Assembly (NCBI GenBank): GCA_002104945.1
Contig: MCFH01000075.1
Coordinates: 124,001-188,000, forward strand
DNA: 64,000 nucleotides
Direction: 5' to 3'
Source of the DNA: Piromyces finnis
Lineage: Eukaryota > Neocallimastigomycota > Neocallimastigomycetes > Neocallimastigales > Neocallimastigaceae
The first letter of the stretch is position 1. Each line of letters begins with the position of its first letter. Shown here one piece after another: positions 25,501-36,913 of this stretch. The notes beneath the pieces are model-generated. The model saw only the letters and a program-made list of their open reading frames with translations, was not told the origin of the DNA and searched no databases. A program made the position numbers and the translations under genes.

Positions 25501-26313
25501 TATAATATTAAGTATCATTGTAGATTAAATTTATTTTTATTAAAAAATTCAACAATTCAAAATAATAATCATTGAAGTCTTAAAAATGATAGTTCATTTA
25601 TATTCATATTATAAAATAGTAAAAATAATTTATAGCATTTTAAAATTATTATTTTTAGAAATTTAATTTGAAATCTTTTTCCTACCTTGAATTGAAGCAT
25701 CTCTTCTATCTTTATTAAAATCTTTTATTTCTACATTATCGATATAAACAGGAAAAGAATCATTTTTTAAATTTAATTCTTCTAAAGAAGTAATAAATTG
25801 TGACCAACATTCTACTAATAATAATTTTTCAAAAATCTTAATTATTTTGATAATATCATCAATTAAAATTTATTATCAAATAAAAATAAAATTGTTACTA
25901 TTGTCATTATTATTGTATTAGTCTTTACTTATTTATTTTCTATGGAAATTTCTATAATTTATATTTAATTTTAAATAAATATAGAAATATAACATTATGA
26001 ATTGAATATTATATACCTTTCTATATTGTAATGCACTTTCAAAAACGTCTGGAATGGATTCTAAATCTTCTTGCCTTATATTAGGTGGATAACTACCTCT
26101 CATATGTACATTCCATGATAATACTATTTCATAAAAGTGTTCCAAAGAAGCTATTAAAAAACTATTTCTATTCTTATTATACATATACAAATCATTTTTG
26201 TAATCTTCTTCTACATCCGAATCAATGTCATAAAATTCAATATCTTCATCTGGAACATTATTCTCGTTTAAATTAAGTTGAGAATTAATTAGATCTCCTA
26301 AATTAATATTCAT
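22563..26313 (-). CDS. SEN1: Sen1/senataxin-like superfamily 1 RNA/DNA helicase
   Basis: Three exons by my model: 26313-26017, 25836-25686 and 25402-22563, with GT-AG introns of 180 and 283 nt; phases close to give 1095 aa. Exon 2 carries LLLVECWSQF, the short motif that precedes the helicase core in Sen1 and senataxin. Helicase motifs: Walker A GPPGTGKT (314-321), DEAG (535-538), GDPNQLPP (560-567), QYRMHP (601-606), VDSFQGQE (728-735), RRMNVAITRA (766-775). Sen1 unwinds RNA:DNA hybrids in the nucleus and helps terminate non-coding RNA transcription. The protein lacks the roughly 1000-residue N-terminal helical domain of yeast Sen1 (2231 aa). Its C-terminus instead has Ser/Asn-rich repeats (SRxxSQxxF type) and three copies of DFPSLG. 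A UPF1 or IGHMBP2 assignment is less likely because their accessory domains are absent. Confidence 0.85.
22852..22945 (-). repeat. 39-bp coding tandem repeat in the helicase C-terminus
   Basis: Two full 39-bp units and a partial third encode DFPSLGSKSKPKD twice and then DFPSLG. The units differ by only a few substitutions, so the array is young or homogenised. Confidence 0.9.
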
Positions 26314-26418
26314 TATGCATACAATTCATTAAATATATATATTTATGATTATATAAAATAATTGTTTAAACAATTCAATTTTTTTTTTTTTTTATTTATG
26401 TTTAAATTATATGTATTT

Positions 26419-26450
<32 letters not shown>

Positions 26451-27226
26451 GTAAAGTAAATGAATAAATAAATAAAATTTGAATTTTATAGCCAATAGTA
26501 TTTCTTTAAAATTTTGAATAATAGATTTTTTTTAAAATATTTTTATTTTTTTGTTATTGCTATATAAAGTATTTATTATTAAAAAATTAAAGATAAAGAC
26601 AAGTAACGAAATAATAATAAACTTTTTTTTAGTTTTAATCATTAATAAGACATATATAAATTTATTTATACTCTTCATTTAATTATTTGGATGCGTTAAT
26701 ATTGATTTTATTTATTTATCTTTCTTAAAAAAAAATAAAAAGTTTTTGTAATACTTTTAATTTATTTCATTTTAAAATGGGTATAAATATTCTGAATATA
26801 TTTAAAACTTTTTGTTTTTTAAAATACATATATTTAATGAATTCTTAAATAACATTATATTATATTAAATTTTATTTTCAGAAGAACAGTTGATTACAAA
26901 TTAATGCTTTTATTGTTAAATAAAACTTCATTAAAAAAAATAAAACCAAAACCTGAAAAAAAAGATTTTAGTTTAATCTAATCTTTATAATAAATATCTA
27001 TAAAAAATTTTTTTATTCAAGACTTAATCCTTACACTTTAGTTATTTCAATTATTTAATAATTATTTAATGTTAACATCGTTATATCATCAATTATCTTT
27101 TATAGAAGAAAAGGATAATAAATTTAGTGTCATAGAGAAATTTTTATTAGCTTTCTTTAGAATTTTTTTTTGCTTATGGCGAAAAGAAATTTATTACTTT
27201 AATATTCAACTTTGAATTTTGTTTAT
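26314..27226. other. AT-rich intergenic region between helicase gene and tRNA-Ala
   Basis: Contains long T and A runs (26379-26391, about 26426-26450) and no supported gene. It includes the presumed 5' flank of the SEN1-like gene. Confidence 0.5.
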
Positions 27227-27298
27227 GGGGTTGTAACTCAGTGGTAGAGTGTTCGCTTCGCATGCGAAAAGCCGCGGGTTCGATTCCCGCTAACTCCA
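27227..27298 (+). tRNA. tRNA-Ala (anticodon CGC)
   Basis: A 72-nt cloverleaf, intronless and without encoded CCA. The acceptor stem GGGGTTG pairs with TAACTCC and contains the G3:U70 wobble that identifies alanine tRNA. D-arm: ACTC/GAGT. Anticodon stem TTCGC/GCGAA with loop TTCGCAT gives anticodon CGC, reading codon GCG. T-arm: GCGGG/CCCGC with TTCGATT loop. Discriminator base A. B-box GGTTCGATTCC is intact, so RNA polymerase III transcription is expected. It stands alone between two protein genes. Confidence 0.96.
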
Positions 27299-27863
27299 TA
27301 TTTTTATTTATGAATTGAAAATTTTCATTTTATTGTAGTTATATTTTTAATTTTTATTATCACTATTATCATTATTATTTAATTCTAAAATATATCATTT
27401 ATTCAAATGTTTTTATTGAATAGACTACATTCTTTTCATTGCACTTTTTTTTAATATTCATGATTATTTTACTACCGCCGAATCACATAAATTTATGGCT
27501 TTTTATTAATTGTGGCGTTTATTATAAATCATTCAAACCTTATATTAAAATTTGTTCACTTGATTTCATCAAAAAAGTATATATTTTTAATTAATATTTT
27601 TTTAAAGTTATAATAAATAAGTAAATAAATAAAAATAAGCTTTTAATAATTATTAAATAATTAAAGAAATTTTTAAAAATTATAGGTGCCATTAGACTAT
27701 TTTACGCCTTATTATTTTTTTTTAAAAAAAAGTTTATTATATAAATACCTTAATAAATACTTTACTTTTTTTATTGTTAAAAAAAAAAAAAATAACATAA
27801 AATAAAAAAATAATTATCAATATATCCTTTAATAGAGGAAAAAAATAAACTATTATTAAAAAA
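27299..27863. other. AT-rich intergenic region, 5' flank of the iminopeptidase gene
   Basis: No gene. A GC-richer point near 27460-27520 (TACTACCGCCGAATC) has no recognisable motif. Short A runs precede the start codon at 27864. Confidence 0.45.
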
Positions 27864-28674
27864 ATGGTTGTTAAACAAAATCAAGACGATTTACTTTATC
27901 CGGAAATAGAAGCCTATGATACAGGTTTTCTTAAAGTATCAAATATTCATAACATTTATTATGAACAAAGTGGAAATCCAAATGGAAATCCAGGTATGAA
28001 AACTGATTTTATTTTACTTTTCAAAAGAAGAATTGATTTTGATTAAATGAATAATTTTCAGTATTTTAGTAATATAAAACCAATAAAACCAACAATTAAT
28101 ATTTAATAAAGAATTAAAAATAAAATTGAAATTTGGAATTATGAATTAAAAACCTGAAATTTTATATCTAAAAAATTTTGAATTAAAAGATTTTGAATTA
28201 TTTTACTCAAGTATTTTTTATATTTTATTTGTGATATATGATATATATGTATTGTAATAGATAATAATAATAAATATTATTAATCTATATATAGTAAATT
28301 AATGGAATAACCATCAAAAGAGATTTCTAATTAATTATAAACATTATTAATTAAAAATTATTATTATTATTTTAATAATTTAATATGAAATAAATAAATG
28401 AATAAAAAGTAATTTATGTACATGGTGGTCCAGGAGGTGGTACCTTTCCAAAAGATAGACGCTATTTTGATCCAAAGACATACAGGTGATTTATTATTAT
28501 TACTATTATTATATTAATTGTATTATAAAATAATTATTTAATTTTTAAAATATGCATATTAATAAAAAATAAAAGAATAATATTATTTGACCAAAGAGGT
28601 TGTGGTAATTCTACTCCGTAAGCTTTTTTTTTTTTTTTTTTTTTATTTGAATAAAATTTATTTACATATTTATA

Positions 28675-28741
<67 letters not shown>

Positions 28742-30089
28742 ATCATGTAATACTAAATATTGCTATATATCATTCCAATTTATTAGAGCTGCATGTTTAG
28801 AACAAAATACCACTTGGGATTTGGTTTCTGATATTGAAAAACTAAGGTATATTAGAGTATATATATTTTTTATTGCTATTATTTTTTTTATTATTTTTAT
28901 TATTAATATATTAATCTATGATATTTTATTATAATTTATTTGAATTTATAGACAACATTTAAATATTGATAAATGGCTTGTTTTTGGTGGTAGGTTATAA
29001 AAATGCATTTTATTAGTTTTTTATTTATCGAATCTATATAGTATTATATATATATATAATAATTAATTATCTTTAATATATCAGGTTCATGGGGTTCTAC
29101 TCTTTCTTTAGCATATAGTGAAAAATATCCAGAACATGTAAAAGGTTTAATATTGAGAGGTATTTTCTTAGGTCGCGATAGGTAAATCTATCTGTATATA
29201 TTCGTAAAGGTTTAATTACTCTATACATTAATTAATTATTTATAAATATATAAATAAAAATCATTAAAAGTGAATTAAATTGGTTGTATCAAGGTGGCTC
29301 TGCTCACCTTTTCCCTGATTATTGGGAAGGCTATATTGAGCCAATTCCAGAAAATGAAAGAGATAATTTTATTGTTGCTTACTATAAACGTTTAACTAGT
29401 AATAATGAAGAAGAAAAACTTAAATGTGCTAAAGCTTGGACTAAATGGGAAGAAGCAACATCAAAACTTTATATTGGTATTTATTCTATTATTAAAAAAT
29501 ATTAAGCATCAATTATTTCTTATTTTACAATAACTCTTCTTTAATCGTTTTATTTTTTTTTTATTGTATTTTTTAATACATTTCTATAATTAAATTTATA
29601 ACTGCAATAAGACGAAGATCAATTCTTTATTAATAAAAGTGAAGATAGTGCTAAATTTGCTGCTGCTTTCGCTAGAATTGAAGTAATTATACCTATATAT
29701 ATTTAAAAGCTATATATTAAAACTAAAAAAAAAAAAAAAACTACAACTTTTTATATTCAAATTATTAAAAAAAATTTTTATTTACATAATCATTGTTATT
29801 ATTTTTAATTATAGTGTCACTACTTTATTAATAAATGTTTCTTTGATTCCCAAAATTACTTATTAGAAAATATTGAAAAAATTCGTAATATTCCAGGTAT
29901 AAATTATTTCTTTACTGTATAACAAAAAATAAAAAAATTTCTTTTTTTTTCTTTATTTATATATATTTCAAAAATAAATATTTATCATTTTTTATATTTT
30001 ATTTCAAAAGGTATTATTATTCAGGGAAGATATGATTGCGTTTGTCCAGCTACAACTGCATGGGATTTACATAAAAAAGTAAATTTATC

Positions 30090-30126
<37 letters not shown>

Positions 30127-30397
30127 AAAACTAACAATATTACTAATTACTAAAAATATCTTTTTTTTTTTTTTTTTTTTTCACTATTAAATATTAATTT
30201 AATAGTGGCCTGAAGCCGAATTTCATATTGTACTTTTTATTTTAAATCACAATAAATTAATTACGATATACCTATTTTGTACTAACAACTATAAATTATA
30301 TTGAAAATAATAGGTTCCAGATTGTGGTCATTCAGTAAGTGAGTATGGTATTACTAAAAAAATAATGGAAGCTACCAACAAATTTAAAAATATATAA
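27864..30397 (+). CDS. pip: Proline iminopeptidase (alpha/beta hydrolase, peptidase family S33)
   Basis: Twelve exons: 27864-27993, 28410-28485, 28576-28617, 28787-28846, 28952-28989, 29085-29181, 29271-29476, 29612-29682, 29815-29896, 30011-30078, 30206-30229, 30314-30397. All phases close, giving 325 aa, normal for the family (about 310-330). The enzyme removes N-terminal proline from peptides in the cytosol; no signal peptide is visible. Seen motifs: oxyanion HGGPGGG (48-54), DQRGCGNSTP, nucleophile GGSWGS (Ser117), WLYQGG and EGY of the cap region, acid GRYD (Asp276), and PDCGHS (His304). The smallest exons are 24, 38 and 42 nt. The donor of intron 11 (GTACTT) is weaker than the usual GTAAGT/GTAAAT but gives the conserved HIVPDCGH join. 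Family similarity to bacterial enzymes is strong, but twelve introns show long residence in a eukaryotic genome. Confidence 0.9.
28675..28743. repeat. (AAAT)n microsatellite within intron 3 of the iminopeptidase gene
   Basis: About 69 bp of AAAT repeats, between a T run (28624-28644) and the acceptor of exon 4. Confidence 0.95.
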
Positions 30398-30631
30398 TAG
30401 GAATAACTATTAAAAATATTATTATCAAAACATTTCTGTAATATAAAAAAAATAAAATCATTAAATAAACATTAAACAAACTATTAAAATTTGTTCACTT
30501 TTATTTTAATTTATACAATATTAATTATTATTTTACATAAAATAATAAATCATTTTATTTAAAAGTGTTAAATAAAAAGTTTTATTCTATGTAATTGCTT
30601 TAAAATTAACTTTTTTTTATTATGTGAATAT

Positions 30632-30766
30632 ATGACACCTTGGGAACGCTACTCTAATCAATAGTAAAATAACGCTTTTATGATGCAATGCCAAATCTAT
30701 TCTATGCAGCCTTTCCAAGTGAATAACCCATCTTTTTAGAGTCAACACAGGATAAACTGCAATATT
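30632..30766 (+). pseudogene. Gln/Asn-rich gene relic with three in-frame stops
   Basis: A GC-richer island reads in one frame as MTPWERYSNQ, TAG, TAA, then NNAFMMQCQIYSMQPFQVNN, PSF, TAG, then SQHRINCNI. The frame is uniform across 45 codons and each stop is one C-to-T change from a Gln codon in a Gln-rich context. This is the pattern of a decayed exon of a Gln/Asn-rich protein. Reassigned stop codons are ruled out because every real gene here ends in TAA or TAG. The parent gene is not identified. Confidence 0.35.
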
Positions 30767-30986
30767 ACTTTTTTTATATATAAATTATTTTATAATACTT
30801 TTTATAAATATTATTCTAATTTATATATATTAATTTTTTAATGTTTTTTAATATTTTTTAACAAAAAGAAAAATGATAAAAAAAATTTTAATATTATGAA
30901 TATTTATATTAAGAAAAAGTCAATTATATTTTTTGATTGGTTAATCTAAATCATATTATAAATTGATTCGCAACAATATCTTATAG

Positions 30987-30987
<1 letters not shown>

Positions 30988-31021
<34 letters not shown>

Positions 31022-31026
31022 GTAAG

Positions 31027-31081
<55 letters not shown>

Positions 31082-31083
31082 AA
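30988..31083. repeat. (AAAT)n microsatellite
   Basis: About 96 bp of AAAT repeats with an AAGTAAGT interruption near 31020. Confidence 0.95.
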
Positions 31084-32632
31084 TTTCAAGTTACATTAAA
31101 TGATTATTTTATATATTTATTTATTTTGAGATTTAATAATAAAGTTTAATTTTATCTTATTTTATTATCTTGTATTATTACCTTCTCGTATTTTAAATAC
31201 TTTTATTTATTTATTTCTATTATATATTTTAATTATTTATTATTATTATTGTTGATTTAACATATCTAGATTATAGTTTTATATTAATATGTGCAAGTTA
31301 AATATATTTTTTATTTCATAAAGTTAAAACTGCTTGAATGAATAATTTATTTATTTTTTTTTATTTTTAATGTATAAATTCTTCTCATGTATCATGAATA
31401 AAAGTTGATATTATTAAAGTTTGCAAATATTCATTATATATTTTTTTAAATGCGATAAATATCCTAAAAAAAAAAAAAGAAAATATGCTTTAACTAAGAA
31501 AATCAAAATGTGATATATAATAATTTTTTCTATTTAATAATTTTTAAAATTTTTAAATTTTGTTTAAGATTATTTGGCTTTGTAACAAAAAAAAACTTTC
31601 AAAGTCCTACAAAAGAAATAGAATAATGAATTTTGTAAATAACGACATGTTTTACTTATTTACTAATTGATATTTTGTATTATCTATTATTAATTAATAA
31701 AAATAGCAACAACAATAAAAGTATATATATTAGCATTTTAATATATATATTTAAACTAGAATATACTTCTTGTATTATAAATATTAAGAATAGTATATAA
31801 ATAAGCAAAAAATATAAATATAAAATAAATAAGATAATCATTTAAGTTGAAAGTTGAATAAAATTCAATGAACTCTGCAATTTGTACTGTGGTGTGAGAT
31901 TATATATATATCTTAAAAAAGTACTATTAACCATTTTTAAAATAAATACAGTAATGAAATTATTAAGAAATGTTAAGTAAAAAAAAAAAAAGATTTATCT
32001 TAATTTCATTTTTTCTTTGCAAAGAATAAATTATATAAATAATAATACCAACGATCAGTTGTTAACAAAACTATTTTATAATATACTTTTCATGATAGAC
32101 ATTTTAAAAATTTCTTATTGAACCTTATATTAGAATACAATCCTTAAAAAAGATTATACTTCTTACATAATTCAAATTAAAAACTATATCAACAAATATT
32201 AAAAACTATACTACTTAATATTAATTTTAAACACAATTACATTCCTCTCACTAACACTTTCCTCCTTTTTATTTCTTAAAAACTATTCTTTTAAATCTTT
32301 CATTTTCTTATTCTGATAATTCAACTTTTTGTTCATTTTTAATACTATTTTTGTTTTTATTTTAAAATCTAAATTTACATAACTATTAATTATTTATTCT
32401 TAACATATCTAAATAGTTATTCATTAATTATTATACCTTCGTAAATATTGAGGCTTTAAAAATAATATATAAATTTACTTTTATATTCAAAATCCACCCT
32501 TTTTCCAATAAAGTCATACTGAAATACACTTTTGAATCATCAAAAACAATCATATGGATCTTTATATTAATTTAGTTTTAACTTTTTTTATTATTATATC
32601 TCAAATGAAATTTTATGATATAATCAACAAAT

Positions 32633-33553
32633 TTAAGCCTTAACGGCGAATTTGCGTTGAGCGAAGTGAGTATCATGCTTTTGTTGACGAACAGTCTTTT
32701 GGGAAGCTTCGTAAGCAGTTAATCTACGACGGATAGCACGAGTCTTCTTGACACGGAGATCGAGTGGGAGGTACTTCTTACCCTTGAATAAAGTACGTTG
32801 TTGTTCACGTTGGGCTTGGCTGATGACAGTGTTAACCTTAGCAATACCCTTACGGACTTCTTGGCTATATATTATTAATATATTTATTTTAATTATATAT
32901 TCAAATATATTTTGTGTTTAATATTTAATTATTCTAATGATTCTTACATCTTAGATAACTTGGCGTTGTTACCACCATTGACCTTTTGGACTCTTAAGGA
33001 AGCGAGTTCAGCCTTAAGTTCAGCGAGCTTGCTAACAAGTTCGGCCTTGGTCTTGTTTCTTAATTCGTAAGCTTTGATTTCAGTCTGTATATTATTAATT
33101 TATATATATTTAGTTTTCATATCTTTGATTTAAATTATAATTTTCTATGAATTTATTTTAAATGTATATTGTGATGTTTTTTATTTCAATGTAAAATTAA
33201 AATAAATTCGTTATAAATTGATTTAATTGTTAATGGATGAATAAATAGTTTTTGCATTAAATTGTTCTTCATTTTTCATAAATTTTTACCAGCATTGTTA
33301 ATAATTCATTTCCTTTTTCTACACATTGAAACAATATCAATCTTCTTATATAGAATCTCAAACGTCCATGAAACATTTCACATTCTTCATGTCAATCTTT
33401 TAACACATTCATCATTTAACCCACTTATTACAACATATACAACTAAATTTATTTCATTATTTTTACATGTTATAACAACACATAATACATTTAAAAAAAT
33501 TCACAATATTCATTATTAATAAAAATACATTAAAAAACATTCATCATTACCAT
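32633..33553 (-). CDS. RPL35: 60S ribosomal protein L35 (uL29)
   Basis: Exons 33553-33551 (ATG only), 33084-32948 and 32864-32633; phases close to 123 aa, matching the size of human L35 as I recall it. The protein has the uL29 helical hairpin ([29 protein letters not shown]) and the eukaryotic C-terminal extension with [23 protein letters not shown] and terminal KFAVKA. It sits near the peptide exit tunnel of the large subunit. The first coding exon is a bare ATG followed by GTAATG and a 466-nt intron. This exon is inferred from phase, family length and the parallel arrangement in RPS14; a second candidate, ATG CTG then GT at 33295-33288, would add one residue. Codon use is GC-richer than that of most neighbours, as expected for a highly expressed gene. 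Confidence 0.9.
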
Positions 33554-36500
33554 TGTCACTCACAAATAGGGTCAACTAAATTTTAAGAGAGAGGTGTTAA
33601 ATTGGAAAAAATAGTTAATTTCTTTTGTTAATTCTATTTTTTGTTTTGATTGGCAACAATAACAAATTTGTAGATAGTTATTTTGTTATGATTGGATAAA
33701 ACTGATTTGTATATAAAATGTATGTACATTTGTAATAAATTGAAAATTTTTCACTTTTAAATTATAAATTTTTAACTATTTAATTTTTTTTTTTGATTTA
33801 AAAGTTACAAATTTAAAATATGTATATTAATAATTTATATAGTCAGTTTTTTTTTAATTTATTGTAATCATCACATCTGTTTTATCTATTTAGTCTCTTT
33901 TAAATTTAAATAAATAATAAATATATATTATGTTTATATTTAATATTTATAAATATTAATGTTATTAATATTTGTGTTTATAGACATTTATTCTATCTAT
34001 TATAGTATATCAAAAAAATAAATTAATAATTAAAATATTAGATTGTAATGAAAAAAATAGCAGTTAAATATTCATAAATAGCTATTTTCATGCAAAAGTA
34101 TAATAAGAAAAAATATATCTTATGATGTATATATCGAGATGTTATTGATATTATATTTATAATTAATTATAATTTTTCTATCTTTTATAGATGAAAAAAT
34201 TTTTTATTATGTTATTAACAATTATTATTACAATATCATATTTTTATAAATAAAATAATCAATCATAGCATGTTAAAATTATAATATAACAGTGATATTA
34301 TTTGCAATTAGGATAATAGTACAGTGAATATATATAAATTACTTTTCCAAATTTAAAGCATCAATCTATAATAGAAATATGTTTAATGAAAATTTTATAT
34401 TATATATCCTAATATACAATTCAGAAAAGAAAGAAATTTTTAAGTCTTATGAGAATAAATTCAACAAATAGTAATGAAATAATAATGAATTATATATATA
34501 ATAACATTGTCAAAAAAATAAATAAATTACATTTTATTATTATTGTCGTTATTTATAAATAATAATATATTAAATTTAATATTAAGATTAATATTAAATA
34601 TTCTATCTGTTACTTTTCCTACTTTATAATAACAATAATTATGAAATATTTTTAAATATTTTGTTAAATCATCTACAAAAAAAAAAGGATAGGTATAAAG
34701 GCTTAACCTACTTTTTTTTTTTAAGAAATGCTGAATTTCTGTTACCTTGAAAAATAAAGTTTATTCCACATATTAAAATTAAATTTATAATTAAAAATCA
34801 AAATTTTTAATTTCATAATATAATTCCCATAATAGTTAATAATTTAATCTTTAATTAAAAAAGTAAAGATATGGATAATATAATTTAAATTAAATATAAG
34901 ACATTTATTTAAATTATATTCATTCATTTATAATTATACAAATGGACGATAATTTATTTATCAATTAATTATCAAATTTTAATTATTTATTTAATAATTA
35001 ATATTTTATTCATTCACTTTTTCTAAATTAAAAATTTACAATCTTAATGTATTCCAATATATATTAAATGAATAAAAGTAATTATTATTCATTATATTCC
35101 TATATATTATTATATATTAAATTGTATTTATCTAATTCAATTTTAATTATAACTTAATTAACATTAATAAAAAGATAATATTTTATTTAGTATGTTATTA
35201 TACCAACCAAGTATTATCATGTACGGTCAATGCTAAACTATAATTATAATAAACCAAGAAGAAGTTATATTATAAGAAATAAAGGTAGTGATGCAATTAT
35301 ACCATTTACAAATAAAATATGCCAGAAAGAATAAGCATTTCATTGAATTATTTTCTATAATAAAACAAGAATAAAGAATTTAAGTAAAGAAATTGTTTTA
35401 CTATTATACATAATTATTTCTATTTATTCTCTTAAATCTAAACGGTTATATTTTACATCCACAATTAAAAGTTTTTTTATCCTTCAGATAGTTTTATTAT
35501 TAACTTTTTTTAATTTATCGAATAATTATATTTTTTTTTTTTTTAGTATTTATAAAAGTTTATTTTAATTAAATAATTAATTAAAACTTAAATTTCTACC
35601 GCTATTTCATATTTATAATTCAACACATGTCTTTTTTTTTTGTTTGTTTGTTAATATTTGTTTTTGTCTCGGCTTGTCTTTTTTTTATTATTATTATTTT
35701 TATTATTATTAATATTGTTATATTAATATTATTAGTAGTGGTATAGTATATGGATTATAAATGAAAGCTTAACTACTAATTCAATAATGAAGAATAATAA
35801 TTAAATAATTTAAAAGAAATAATAAAATTAATGCATCCAATATTCTTTCATATTATTATATTATTATTAAATTAATCTAATTTATTATTGTTTATTCAAA
35901 ATTAATTATTAAATATATTAATTTAAAATAATTAATAAACTTTTCTGAATTCGCTAAATTTCTCCTTTTTTTTTTTTTTTTTATCAAATGTAGCATTATC
36001 AATTATCAAACTTTTTTTTTTTTTTTTTTTATCTTTAAAATATATAATTACAATATTTTTCTTTTCTTTTTTTTTTTTTTTTTTTTTATCAATTTCCTTT
36101 TTCTAAAGAATTCAAAAATAAAAATAATAAAAATAAGAATATACATCAAAATTAAAAAAAATAAAAATAATAAAGAAAAGAAAAACAATTATAATAAATT
36201 AAATATAATTTATTATTAATAGTAAGAAATTGGAAAAATATATTAAACAAAAACAACTTAATAAAAAAGAAAAAGGTATATTAATGAATGATAAACCTAC
36301 AAAATAACACAATAAAAGAATAATAATTGATAATTCAAAATTAAAAAGAAAATAAAAACTTTTATAACAAATCTCAAAAGAAACATATATACATAATAAA
36401 AAATAAATAAAGAAAAAGAAATTGAAAAAGAAAAAGAAAAAGAAAAAAATACTTGTTAACATAAAATATTATCATTATTTAATAAAAAAAGAATTATCAA

Positions 36501-36913
36501 AAAACAATTATCATATATTATTTATTTATTTATCCTAAACTATTATTAATAAATATTCAAAAGCATAGATATAATTTAAAATAAAATTTAAAAGAAAATA
36601 ATAATAATAAATGCAATAAAAAATATAAAGAAAAATATAACTAAAATATAAACTATTTATAAGATAAAAAATATTTTATTTAATAATCATTTTTATCCAA
36701 CAATTTTATAAAAGCATCATATTTAGAAAGGAAAAAAAAAAAATAAAATAAAATAAAATCTTTAACAATACTTGAAAAAACAATTTAATAAAAAAAGAAA
36801 AAGAAAAAAGAAATAAAATTATATATAAAGTTTAAAAAGTTAAAATATTATTTACATAAATTATAAAAAATATATCAAATAATAAAATATTAAAAATAAC
36901 AAAATAGGATAAA
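33554..36913. other. AT-rich intergenic region of about 3.4 kb between divergent genes
   Basis: It should contain the promoters of RPL35 (minus) and the exchanger gene (plus). T tracts of 15-24 nt lie at about 35964-36090. An ORF at 36199-36462 on the minus strand is Phe/Tyr/Leu low complexity and is not called. Nothing else is recognised. Confidence 0.5.

Larger units (their letters stand above)
30398..32632. other. AT-rich intergenic region between iminopeptidase and RPL35
   Basis: Two genes converge here. Apart from the relic at 30632 and the microsatellite at 30988, I see only A+T-rich sequence. A Cys/Ser-poor C+A-rich stretch at about 32215-32340 precedes the RPL35 3' end, with no ORF of note. 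Confidence 0.45.

Noticed and set aside
30632-30766. Alternative genetic code with TAA/TAG read as Gln
   Set aside because: All confidently modelled genes here end at TAA or TAG at family-typical lengths, so the in-frame stops mark a relic.
33288-33295. Alternative first exon of RPL35 (ATG CTG then GT)
   Set aside because: It would give 124 aa; the ATG-only exon at 33551-33553 gives the 123 aa I recall for the family and parallels RPS14. Not fully excluded without RNA evidence.
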